From: JBBSDP01 sp038240605
Lineage (GTDB): Bacteria > Planctomycetota > Phycisphaerae > Tepidisphaerales > Tepidisphaeraceae
Reading direction: 5' to 3'
Length of the DNA stretch: 64,000 nucleotides
Assembly: GCA_038240605.1 (NCBI GenBank)
Contig: JBBSDP010000012.1
Location: 1-64,000 of the forward strand
Shown one piece after another: positions 52,401 through 59,314 of the stretch. Made by a program: the position numbers and the translations under genes. The notes under the pieces were generated by a model that was not told the origin of the DNA, searched no databases, and saw nothing but the letters and a program-made list of their open reading frames with translations. Position 1 is the stretch's first letter, and every line of letters begins with the position of its first letter.

Positions 52401-53113
52401 TCACGTTCCTCTGGTTCCCGGCGCGGGTCGACCCTGCGTCCTGGAACGCGCCGCCCGGCGGGTCGGTCAACGTGGTGGCGACGGTGGACAGTAACGTTCG
52501 CGGCCCCATCGAGCTTTTCGCACCAGCACCGCTCGCGCTGGACGAACTTTCCCCGCCGAAGCGCCGGCTCCCGCCGATCCGCGAACGGCTGGACCGTCTG
52601 CTTTCACGCTGGCGCGTCCCCAGCGACCTCTCGGCTCAACCCTGGGACGTGCGGCAGGCGGCGGACGATGCGCGGAGACGGAAAGTTGCCAGCCTCGAAT
52701 CGTTCCTTAAGGCGGGCGTGCCACCGCAGAGCGTCTCCTGGCAGCTTCATACAACGGCAGATACCGCCGGCACGTTTCCCGTGACGGTGAGTGTCGCGGG
52801 CGCGCCGCCGGTCACGCTGCGCATCGTGCTGGGTGACCGGGATGCGCCGTCACCCGTCTTGTTCACCGACGACCACGGCCCGCTGCGCTCACTGAAGATC
52901 GTCTATCCGGCGACGGAGCAGAAGCGCGTCTTCTGGGCGCCGTTCGCGCGCCTCTTCGGACCGCCGGGTTATGAAAATGCGGGCCTGCCGCACTCCGAGC
53001 ACCGCCTGGCACGCATCTTCCGCCCCTCGTGGGACGCCGGCTGGCTGCTGACTTATCTGGCGGCATACCTGCCGGCGATGTATCTCTTTCGCAAGGGGCT
53101 TGGCATTGCTTAG
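49409..53113 (+). CDS. PEP-synthase/rifampicin-phosphotransferase-like enzyme fused to an EMC3/DUF106-like membrane domain
   Basis: 1234 residues. Residues 10-295 are the PPDK-type ATP-binding domain ('GMKAVNLGRLIRGGFPVPGG', 'AVRSSATAEDMVGASMAGQY', 'LFLLQTRPITTL'). Residues 300-740 resemble the helical middle of rifampicin phosphotransferase, and 745-840 are the swivelling His domain 'CGGALSHGAVVAREMGIPAV' with the phosphohistidine near residue 791. A helix at about 868-890 leads to an Oxa1-superfamily layout: TM 916-937 ending 'QRLFTDNGRLREAKRRSSEL', a basic coiled coil, TM 980-1005 ('LFLGPMILTFLWFPA'), a 200-residue beta insert, and TM 1210-1234 ending 'AMYLFRKGLGIA'. TD, coiled coil and terminal RK-LG fit DUF106/EMC3. 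Coupled by ATGA to the propeller gene. Confidence 0.8.
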   Translation: MSAAVPLLQDLADCAEKALVGMKAVNLGRLIRGGFPVPGGFAVTTHAYRARRGDASRAGSAALERDALSPDLLDAILSAYRALGSPPVAVRSSATAEDMVGASMAGQYDTFLDITDEHGLIDAVRCCWASVDSPRTRTYFAEHGIDVNEVAMAVIVQRLVPADVAGVLFTANPKSGTRREMLVEASWGLGEAVVSGRVQPDVLRIEHDTGRVIDARIADKQIHIPPGGHEERPVDEPRRRIACLRSADVHALWRMGARAAAHFAAPQDLEWALHNGELFLLQTRPITTLEEAEAYEQVLQAERTRLREADAGGRGPWVIHNLGETLPHPTPLTWSVIRRFMSGDGGFGTMYREAGFSPSPIACRDGFLERIAGRIYMDLARAPEMFLADYPFRYDAREVRRNPDAANAPPTLPTGSAMGRLAAARKVGATGAKIKAMSADLDQRLREQIIPAFVAWCEAERAADLTSLSGEALAERWRERQRRVLDEFAPQSLLPGLVSGMALAELQTLLHEHVWDEDPRALADLFSSARPPDRTVLANAELYEVARGSRPVETWLADHGHRAPEEFDLATPRWREQPPRLEPILAGLRDGADPIALHKDHVAKVQARLDALAQRLSAPVRRDLLQRVELTRRYVAFREDGKDYLMLGYALLRETALEIGRRLEIGDGIFFLQEAEALDALRIGFAPLHLIAERRRAYRAESRVALPQIIDSDSIDTLGEPPRLESVGSHPAFALSSGVASGPARVLASPDEPRAIGKGYVLVCRSTDPAWTPLFVNAAALVMECGGALSHGAVVAREMGIPAVVLPNATTLFADGETLTVDGHRGAIARGDATAAAEASASAEPSPDDDRIEPALIPPPRGRGEQLALKVAIAFCIGWSLFLAAALLLPETWLYEPSMRMLDALLWPGVRALGRPTTVAIAAAAMALLTMLGQRLFTDNGRLREAKRRSSELQKRAASLPADSRRRRAMTALAGPVQGRLFVAALVPLCLFLGPMILTFLWFPARVDPASWNAPPGGSVNVVATVDSNVRGPIELFAPAPLALDELSPPKRRLPPIRERLDRLLSRWRVPSDLSAQPWDVRQAADDARRRKVASLESFLKAGVPPQSVSWQLHTTADTAGTFPVTVSVAGAPPVTLRIVLGDRDAPSPVLFTDDHGPLRSLKIVYPATEQKRVFWAPFARLFGPPGYENAGLPHSEHRLARIFRPSWDAGWLLTYLAAYLPAMYLFRKGLGIA

Positions 53114-53128
53114 TCGTAGAAGGATTTG

Positions 53129-54616
53129 ATGAACCACCTTGAATTCAGATTAGTAAGGCGCGGCACGATCGCCGCGCTCGCCTGCGTCTTGCTGGGTTTC
53201 GCTTCGCTCGCTCGCGGCGTGATCGAGGCGGATGACTCGGTCGCGAAGACCTTCTCGATCTCCCGCGCCGTCTGGGTGGGCGAGGTTCAATCGACCGATG
53301 CGGCCCGAAAACTCGTGACCGTACGTGGAACGCAAAGCTTCAAGGGAGATCCGGTTCCGCCGACGTTGAACCTGGTGGTGGCGACTCCCGCGGATTTTGT
53401 GGCAAGCGTTGTGACCGGGTCGCCGGTGGTGCTGTACATCAGCAAGCAGTCCCCCAATGCCGGGGCGCTGCACCTGGGAGACACCTGGTTCCTGGCGGGT
53501 GCCGAGCCCGGCGGCACGCCGCCGGTCTGGAAAACGGTGGGCGTGTTCGAGAAGAACAACAAGTCATTCCCGGGCCGCACCGTCGCGATGGTCCGCCTGC
53601 TCGAGGAGGTTAAGGCGGGCAAGCCGACGCTCCTGACCCGCGCCGAAAACAACGTCTTCCACGACGGCCTCAAGCCGCGCACGAAGCTCGACGTCGCCAA
53701 ACCGACGTTCCTTCTCGCGGCCGACGTCAACGGTGACGGCAAGCCGGACCTGCTCGTCGGCACCGCGGACGGCGTGAAGCTTTTCCTCGCCGCCGGCAAC
53801 GCCTACGCTGACGCCACGCAGCCGCGCGGCCTGGCCGGCGCAAAGGGGAACGCACACGCTGTCGGCGACGTCAATGGCGACGGGAAGCTCGACCTGCTCA
53901 TCGGCTCGGAGATCTACGTGAATGACGGCCAGCGATTCACGCCCGCCGGCGCGAAGCTGACGATTCCGCCGGGCGCGAAAGTGTTGGCCGCGGCGCTGGC
54001 GGACGCGACCGGGGACGGGAAGCCGGACGCCCTGCTGCTGCTCGCCGACGGGCAACTCCTGACCTTCCAGAATCCGGGGGAGGCAGGCAAAGCGTGGTCC
54101 GCACTTCCGGCCAAGGCGCTCTTCAAGCCCGAGGCGGGTGCTCCGATCGGCGCGGCGATCGGTGACTTCGGCGATGACGAGAAGCCGCACGTGCTGGTGA
54201 TCTCAGCCGATGGCGTTGTTCGTTACCCAATCGCCTCACCGGGCGAGTCCCCCGCCGCCTATCCACGGCTGGCCGGGCAGGCGTTCGCCAACTCCAGCAA
54301 GGGATTGGCGGGCGATCTGAAGAATGCGTCAATGGTCGTGATGGACATCAATGGCGATCACCGGCCCGATGTGCTCATCGCCAGCCCCGCCGGATCGGTG
54401 CTGCTGGTCAATCGCGGGTTCGGCACGTTCCTGCCGATCCCCGACCCCGCGGCGAGCTTTATGGCTGGCGAAGGAAAGTCGGCGCCGCCCGTGAAGATCG
54501 GCCCGGGCATGGCGTGGAGCGCCGCCGATGGCAGTGGCAACGGGAGCGACGCGCTGCTCATCCTTGCCCCCGATGGCCAGCTCTTCGAAGCCGACAACCC
54601 GCCGCCGGCGCATTGA
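53129..54616 (+). CDS. exported FG-GAP/VCBS repeat protein (right arm)
   Basis: 495 residues; the ATG at 53129 follows an AGAAGGA Shine-Dalgarno. The signal peptide is 'IAALACVLLGFASLARGVI'. The N-terminal domain ('AVWVGEVQSTDAARKLVTVR', 'SFKGDPVPPTLNLVVATPAD') has the same V-S-D---L------KG pattern as the left-arm FG-GAP protein. FG-GAP repeats follow: 'LAADVNGDGKPDLLVG', 'VGDVNGDGKLDLLIG', 'LADATGDGKPDALLL', 'VMDINGDHRPDVLIA'. It starts 15 bases after the fusion gene, so it belongs to the right-arm operon. Convergent with the next gene (7-base gap). Confidence 0.88.
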   Translation: MNHLEFRLVRRGTIAALACVLLGFASLARGVIEADDSVAKTFSISRAVWVGEVQSTDAARKLVTVRGTQSFKGDPVPPTLNLVVATPADFVASVVTGSPVVLYISKQSPNAGALHLGDTWFLAGAEPGGTPPVWKTVGVFEKNNKSFPGRTVAMVRLLEEVKAGKPTLLTRAENNVFHDGLKPRTKLDVAKPTFLLAADVNGDGKPDLLVGTADGVKLFLAAGNAYADATQPRGLAGAKGNAHAVGDVNGDGKLDLLIGSEIYVNDGQRFTPAGAKLTIPPGAKVLAAALADATGDGKPDALLLLADGQLLTFQNPGEAGKAWSALPAKALFKPEAGAPIGAAIGDFGDDEKPHVLVISADGVVRYPIASPGESPAAYPRLAGQAFANSSKGLAGDLKNASMVVMDINGDHRPDVLIASPAGSVLLVNRGFGTFLPIPDPAASFMAGEGKSAPPVKIGPGMAWSAADGSGNGSDALLILAPDGQLFEADNPPPAH

Positions 54617-54623
54617 GGCCTCG

Positions 54624-55271
54624 TTATTGCCCAATTTTCTGATAGGTCTGCAACTGCACCGGCGCGAGGAGCGTGCGAGCGGCTTCGGCGCGCTCGATCG
54701 CGGACTTCTGCGCGACCAGTGCGATCGGCCGCGACACGCCTTCCACTTCTTGAATGAAATGCGTTTCGGCTTTGTCTTTTGCCTTGGGATCTTTGGTGTC
54801 CGACGCGCTGAGGTACGTCTTGAGCGCCTTCGTCAGCGTAGCCTTGTCGGCGTCGCTCAGATCGATCTTGGCGCCAGCGCGGATCGACTTGAGCCGTTCC
54901 TGCTGGTCTTTGCTGAGCGACAGTGCCTCGCGGATCGTTCGGTCATTGGCGATATGACGGGCCATCGACAACGCGTGGACCTGCTCGGTGCTGAGTCCTT
55001 CAAACCGGCGAAATTCGGCCTCGAACGAGGGCTTGTCGCGCCCGACGACGGTGAGCTGAAAGTCGCCCGCTCTGACGCGCCAGGTGTTGTGGTTGATGCC
55101 CTGCTCGGTGACGGTATCGCTGGGGTCGCGATCCAGCACGATGTCCCGTGCCTCACTGGACGATTGGAAGAACCAGTAGATCGCCGCCGCGCCGACGGCC
55201 AGCGCGAGCACGATCGTCACCACGCTGAGCCACGCCGGCATCCGGCGAAGGGGTTGGGCCGTCTCGATCAT
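54624..55271 (-). CDS. membrane-anchored protein of unknown function
   Basis: 215 residues. One N-terminal helix ('WLSVVTIVLALAVGAAAIYW') anchors a polar, mostly helical domain. 'SLSKDQQERLKSIRAGAKID' and 'LSDADKATLTKALKTYL' resemble the repeated 'L...Q...L..I' helices of Spy/CpxP-like or LTXXQ-type proteins, but the LTxxQ motif itself is not clear. It lies 40 bases downstream of the prepilin-like gene on the same strand, so they are probably co-transcribed and it may serve the same surface structure. No family assigned. Confidence 0.6.
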   Translation of the reverse strand: MIETAQPLRRMPAWLSVVTIVLALAVGAAAIYWFFQSSSEARDIVLDRDPSDTVTEQGINHNTWRVRAGDFQLTVVGRDKPSFEAEFRRFEGLSTEQVHALSMARHIANDRTIREALSLSKDQQERLKSIRAGAKIDLSDADKATLTKALKTYLSASDTKDPKAKDKAETHFIQEVEGVSRPIALVAQKSAIERAEAARTLLAPVQLQTYQKIGQ

Positions 55272-55311
55272 CTGCGCTCTCTCGTGTTCTGAACCTTCGA
55301 CTCGATCGACA

Positions 55312-56004
55312 TCAGCTTGGCGCGGGCGTCGCCAGCGGAACCGGCGGGTCCCACGGGTCCATCCCCGCCTCGGCGGCGTTGGGCGGCGTGGTACTCACGT
55401 GTATATCGAGATACAAGTAGTTGGAACCGTAACCGGTCCCATGCCGGTACGGCTCGACCACGGCCTGAAACTCGTACCGCTCCATGTAGTAGTCTCCCTT
55501 GTTGGAGACCTTCTCACCCATCACCACGATGTCGGTCACGAACAGCCCGCCCAGGTCGCTGCCGGAATATTTGATCGCGTGATCGGACAGATGCTGGTTG
55601 AGCAGGTACGAATGCTCCTCCATCGGCTCGTAATCGGACGGACAGAGCATGATGGGCGGGTTGTAGACCGGCGGGTCGAAGATGTAGACGGGCCATCGCT
55701 GCGCCCTGGGCACGTTGGTCCCCAGCGTCGCGGGCCGGCCGCCATTTTTCGGATCGGGCACTCCCACCGGATAGAGCCACCCCTTGTTTTCGTTCATGTA
55801 CAGCATGAGGAGCATGCCGATCTGCCGCAGGTTCGACTCACACACAACCTGAGCCCCGCGCTGCCGCGCCCGCGCGAGCGCCGGCATGATCAGCGCCATG
55901 AGCACCGCCATGATCATCAGCACCACCAGCAATTCGACGAGCGTGAATCCGGCTTTGCATTTCGAGCGAAAATTCATGGGCCGTCGCCAAACGTGCAATG
56001 ACAT
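55312..56004 (-). CDS. prepilin-like protein (planctomycete H-X9-DG/DUF1559-like type)
   Basis: 230 residues. 'KCKAGFTLVELLVVLMIMAV' is a prepilin signal with cleavage at G/F and Glu at +5. The mature part has the planctomycete pattern 'RQRGAQVVCESNLRQIGMLL' (a conserved Cys-E/S-N-L block), 'LCPSDYEPM' and a C-terminal region ending in 'YGSNYLYLDIHVS', where relatives have 'N--F-DGHV'. The ATG at 56004 has a GGGAGAGA upstream and gives a 19-residue leader; an ATG at 55977 would shorten it to 10. These proteins are very common and multicopy in the phylum; their role is unknown. Confidence 0.85.
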   Translation of the reverse strand: MSLHVWRRPMNFRSKCKAGFTLVELLVVLMIMAVLMALIMPALARARQRGAQVVCESNLRQIGMLLMLYMNENKGWLYPVGVPDPKNGGRPATLGTNVPRAQRWPVYIFDPPVYNPPIMLCPSDYEPMEEHSYLLNQHLSDHAIKYSGSDLGGLFVTDIVVMGEKVSNKGDYYMERYEFQAVVEPYRHGTGYGSNYLYLDIHVSTTPPNAAEAGMDPWDPPVPLATPAPS

Positions 56005-56084
56005 GATCTCTCTCCCGCGGGTATTACACGCCGGCAGCGCGCGCCGTTGTGCAGGCCCCAGGCAATCGTATTACCGCGGAATTG

Positions 56085-56155
56085 GAGAGGATGGAAGATA
56101 GAGGATAGAAGATGTCGGGCGATTCAATCATCAATTCTCTATCTTCCATCCTCTC
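56085..56155. repeat. 19-bp perfect inverted repeat between tilS and the prepilin gene
   Basis: GAGAGGATGGAAGATAGAG at 56085-56103 is perfectly complementary to CTCTATCTTCCATCCTCTC at 56137-56155, with a 33-base spacer. The spacer repeats the word GGATAGAAGAT. On the minus strand it lies between the tilS stop (56189) and the prepilin start (56004). It may end tilS transcripts or be a mobile palindrome. No T-run follows in either direction. Confidence 0.85.
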
Positions 56156-56188
56156 GTTCCTCAGCTTCTCCGCCGCGAATCGCTCTTT

Positions 56189-57202
56189 TCAATGTTCTGT
56201 GGCCTCCGCGCCTCCATGGTGTAGCGCCCAGATCGTTTTTTGGCGACGGGCAACTTGGACCGCGCCGGGGAACTGTTGACGCGGGGGGGAGGCGGCGTCA
56301 GTGGCCATTTCGATCAGCCGGGCAATGCTCGACCCATCGACCCGTGCGGCGGGCACGTCTCGGGACACCAGCCATCGACGTGCCGACTCGCGTGCCAGCA
56401 CCGGCGGAAGGGATGCGAGGGCGGCGGGCGCAAATGCATCGGCGAGCCGCGGCGCCGTTCGCCGCGACCACTCCCGCAAGGCGGCGCAGGCTTCGCTTAA
56501 CTCCAGCAGACGCGCGACCAGCTCTGGTCGCGACCCCAGCAGCTTGCGGATGCGGTTCCGGGCGTAATCGTCCGAAGCGTTGCTCGCATCCTCGCGCCAA
56601 TCCTGGCCGATCTCATTCAGGTATTGCCGCAAGGCGGCGGACCGGACGTGCAGTAGCGGGCGCACCAGCCGCAGTTCGCCCAGGCGCGTCTCCCGCCTCA
56701 TCCCCGCCAGCCCCTCTGGCGCGGCGCCGCGCAACAGACGATGCAGGATCGTTTCCGCCTGATCGTCGGCGTGGTGCGCGACCAGGACGCCTTGAAGACG
56801 TTCGCCATCGACCACGCGTCGGAAGAGTGCCATTCGCGCTGCGCGATAGCGCGCCGAACGGTTCGCGACAGGAGTCTCGGGCATGTTCGCCTCCACCGCG
56901 CTCAGCGTCGCGATCGTGCACGGCAGCGCCAGTTGACGGGCCAGCCGTTGGACGAATTGCGCATCGTCGATGCTGGCCTGGCCCCGCGTCTCGTGATTGA
57001 GGTGTGCGACGTGCAGGCGAAGCTCAGCGCGGCCGTGCAGGAGGCGCAGTAGCCCGACACTGTCGGCCCCCCCGCTCACCCCGATTGCCCAGGCGCCAAC
57101 GGGCGCCGGGTCAATTGCCAGGGTGGCAAGCGGATTATCATCGTGAGGAAGGGACATGTCGGCGCCAGAATTGCCTCTCGCGGCGGAGGCAAAGTGGTTC
57201 AC
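56189..57202 (-). CDS. tilS: tRNA(Ile)-lysidine synthase
   Basis: 337 residues. The PP-loop motif 'AIGVSGGADSVGLLRLLHG' (SGGxDS) binds ATP. 'LRLHVAHLNHETRG', 'RYRAARMALFRR' and 'GVLVAHHADDQAETILHRLL' are standard TilS blocks. The enzyme converts the wobble cytidine of tRNA-Ile(CAU) to lysidine and is essential in most bacteria. It lacks an extended C-terminal domain, as in short TilS forms. The GTG at 57202 overlaps the upstream gene's stop (GTGA, 4 bases); an ATG at 57157 is the alternative start and sits closer to the conserved fold. Confidence 0.93.
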   Translation of the reverse strand: MNHFASAARGNSGADMSLPHDDNPLATLAIDPAPVGAWAIGVSGGADSVGLLRLLHGRAELRLHVAHLNHETRGQASIDDAQFVQRLARQLALPCTIATLSAVEANMPETPVANRSARYRAARMALFRRVVDGERLQGVLVAHHADDQAETILHRLLRGAAPEGLAGMRRETRLGELRLVRPLLHVRSAALRQYLNEIGQDWREDASNASDDYARNRIRKLLGSRPELVARLLELSEACAALREWSRRTAPRLADAFAPAALASLPPVLARESARRWLVSRDVPAARVDGSSIARLIEMATDAASPPRQQFPGAVQVARRQKTIWALHHGGAEATEH

Positions 57203-58959
57203 TGACCAGTCTTGGCGCTCTGCTCGCGGGCTCGCTTCAGGCGCATCTCCAAATCGCCGGGCCAGGTCTCCCGCGGCAGTTGCTTGATCTGCTCGAACAA
57301 CTCCACGGCTTTCTTGTACTGCTGGGCCCCGTCCGCGTCGATCGCGCTGTTCCGAAGCGTTCGCGCGCGGTTGTAGGCGGCGTCATCCGCGACCTGCGCG
57401 CCCGACGAGCTGGTGTCCGCAGGAGCCGAGTCCGGCGGTGGCGGTGAAGGTCGTGGTGGCGGCGCATTGGAGGCGCCCGACGAGGAGGTTGAAGGAGCGG
57501 GGGCGGGCACATCAAGTTTTGGCACGGCCAGGAGCGGCGGCGGCGTTACGCCGGAGCTACCGCTCCGAACATCGGCGGGCGCGTCCGGGTGGCGCGGGGC
57601 CGTCGCGGCCATCGGCGCCAGCACCGGACGCTGTCGGGCTTCCGAGGCACTGGAGGCATTGCCGTCGTTGGAGGAGCCGCTCATCCAGGATTGCCGCATC
57701 AGCCAGCCGAACGTCTGCTGGCGAAGTTCAGGATCGACGTAAAGCAGGCCCGACACGATGGCGCCGACGATGATGAAGATGAAGAGGACCACTTCCATCA
57801 TCGGCCGGCCATGAGCCCCTGCGGTCGCCGGCATTGGACGTGGCGCGGCTGACCCGAGGACCGGGACCGGATCGTGGACTTCGTCGCCTTGATCGTCGTC
57901 CGGATCCGGTCCGCGCGGCCTGAGCGGCGGCTCGTCATCACTGCCGCCGCCAACCGCCTGGCGTCGCGCGCCCGGATCGGCGCCGCCGCCGGGCGGATAG
58001 AACCCAGCGTCGGATCGACGGGTGCGACCCGCGGGCACGCGATCGGCTTGAATCGCGTCGGATGGAGCATTGCGCGTGCGCGGGGCAATCGCGAGCGGTT
58101 GAGTGAGCGACGCGGGGGCCAGCACGGGAATCACCATCTCCTGCTCGGCCTCATCTTCCGGATGGGGATTCGGCGGCGCGTGGGGATCCATTGCGGGAAT
58201 GATCAGATCCAGGCCGCTGAAAGCGTGCGGCTCCGCTTGCGCGTGCGCCTCGGCGGACCGGGAGGCAGAAATTTCCGCGGACTCTTCCTGCTGGATGGAA
58301 TCGGTGGCGATCGGCGCCGGTGCGGAGGAAAGTGCGGAAGTCGGCGCGGATGTCGCTCGTGTGTCTGCCCCCGTCACAACGTCCGTTCGCGGCGCCGCGG
58401 CGGATGCGGGTATCTCACGGAAAATGGGCGTCGAAATGGGGGCGGCAACGGCCGCCTTCGCGGGCTGGGCTGACTCGCCGACCGCGAGTTCGAGAAATGC
58501 ATCCGGTGCTGGCGGCGGCTCCTGGAGTCGATTGCACTGAGGGCATACCTGTGCCTGCGGCGAAATGCCGCCGCCACAACTGTAGCAGAGCCCAAATTCC
58601 CGGCTCACTCCTTTGACCTGCGAGGCGAAGCGCCAGAGCTGATGCGTCGTCGGGCCGCGCACGACCGAATGCGGTTTGATCCGCCCCTTGCGGACGAACG
58701 ACAGCAGCGTCTCGAACCGCATCCCCGGCGCCGCGGGATTGCGCCGCTGTAAGACATACCACGGACCGATACGGGCTTTGGTCGCCTTCCGACCGGCTGC
58801 CGTGTTCTCCATCGTGCAGCGCGGACAGGGCCCCTCCGCTGTCTCATTGACAGAGCCGCAGAACGGGCAGACGAACTTGGCTTCGGCCGGCGCGGACGCT
58901 CCCCCGCCGAGCAATTGCCCCAGGCCTTCAACTGATTGGGTTACCGCGGTACTCGTCAT
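57199..58959 (-). CDS. zinc-ribbon/GYF-like membrane protein with disordered linker
   Basis: 586 residues (an ATG at 59004 would add 15). A zinc ribbon 'FVCPFCGSVNETAEGPCPRC' opens the protein. A GYF_2-like segment follows ('IGPWYVLQRRNPAAPGMRFE', 'FVRKGRIKPHSVVRGPTTHQ'), then a second ribbon ('LCYSCGGGISPQAQVCPQCN'). A long Pro/Ala-rich disordered stretch leads to one membrane helix ('MMEVVLFIFIIVGAIVSGLL') and a C-terminal 'AQQYKKAVELFEQIKQLPRE' TPR-like helix pair. The ribbons and GYF part would be cytosolic. Function unknown; its stop overlaps the tilS start by 4 bases. Confidence 0.75.
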   Translation of the reverse strand: MTSTAVTQSVEGLGQLLGGGASAPAEAKFVCPFCGSVNETAEGPCPRCTMENTAAGRKATKARIGPWYVLQRRNPAAPGMRFETLLSFVRKGRIKPHSVVRGPTTHQLWRFASQVKGVSREFGLCYSCGGGISPQAQVCPQCNRLQEPPPAPDAFLELAVGESAQPAKAAVAAPISTPIFREIPASAAAPRTDVVTGADTRATSAPTSALSSAPAPIATDSIQQEESAEISASRSAEAHAQAEPHAFSGLDLIIPAMDPHAPPNPHPEDEAEQEMVIPVLAPASLTQPLAIAPRTRNAPSDAIQADRVPAGRTRRSDAGFYPPGGGADPGARRQAVGGGSDDEPPLRPRGPDPDDDQGDEVHDPVPVLGSAAPRPMPATAGAHGRPMMEVVLFIFIIVGAIVSGLLYVDPELRQQTFGWLMRQSWMSGSSNDGNASSASEARQRPVLAPMAATAPRHPDAPADVRSGSSGVTPPPLLAVPKLDVPAPAPSTSSSGASNAPPPRPSPPPPDSAPADTSSSGAQVADDAAYNRARTLRNSAIDADGAQQYKKAVELFEQIKQLPRETWPGDLEMRLKRAREQSAKTGQ

Positions 58960-59314
58960 TCCAATGGGTCCAATGACCTCTTTCCCACCCGCGCTCCCGC
59001 CCATCGTAACATATTGCGAACCATATCCCTATCGCCGTTTGGCCGTCCGTCCGTCCTTACGCCTCATTTACCCTTCCAAAGCATCTTTGTCGTATTTTTC
59101 AAGATTTTGCGTGCATTCCATGGACCAATTGCCATGATAGTCCATGTCTCGTGCAAGTGGGGATCGAATGAGGCTCATGGATCGAGCCGTTGCACGAAAA
59201 CAGGGGCGATCGCCAGTCTGGGGGCACGGGGCTCCACGCCGCGCCGTCATTCGATCGGCCGTAAGTTTCGCGTAGCACTGGGCGTGCGCGATTTTGAATC
59301 GTCTGGGGATCACA
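58960..59314. other. intergenic region between divergent genes
   Basis: This 355-base gap separates the minus-strand zinc-ribbon gene from the plus-strand triple-HTH gene and should hold both promoters. Visible structure is limited to a CCGTCCGTCCGTCC run near 59046 and a 7-bp inverted repeat CATGGAC/GTCCATG at 59119-59125 and 59140-59146. That repeat could be a binding site for the adjacent HTH protein. No gene, RNA or terminator was recognised. Confidence 0.5.
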
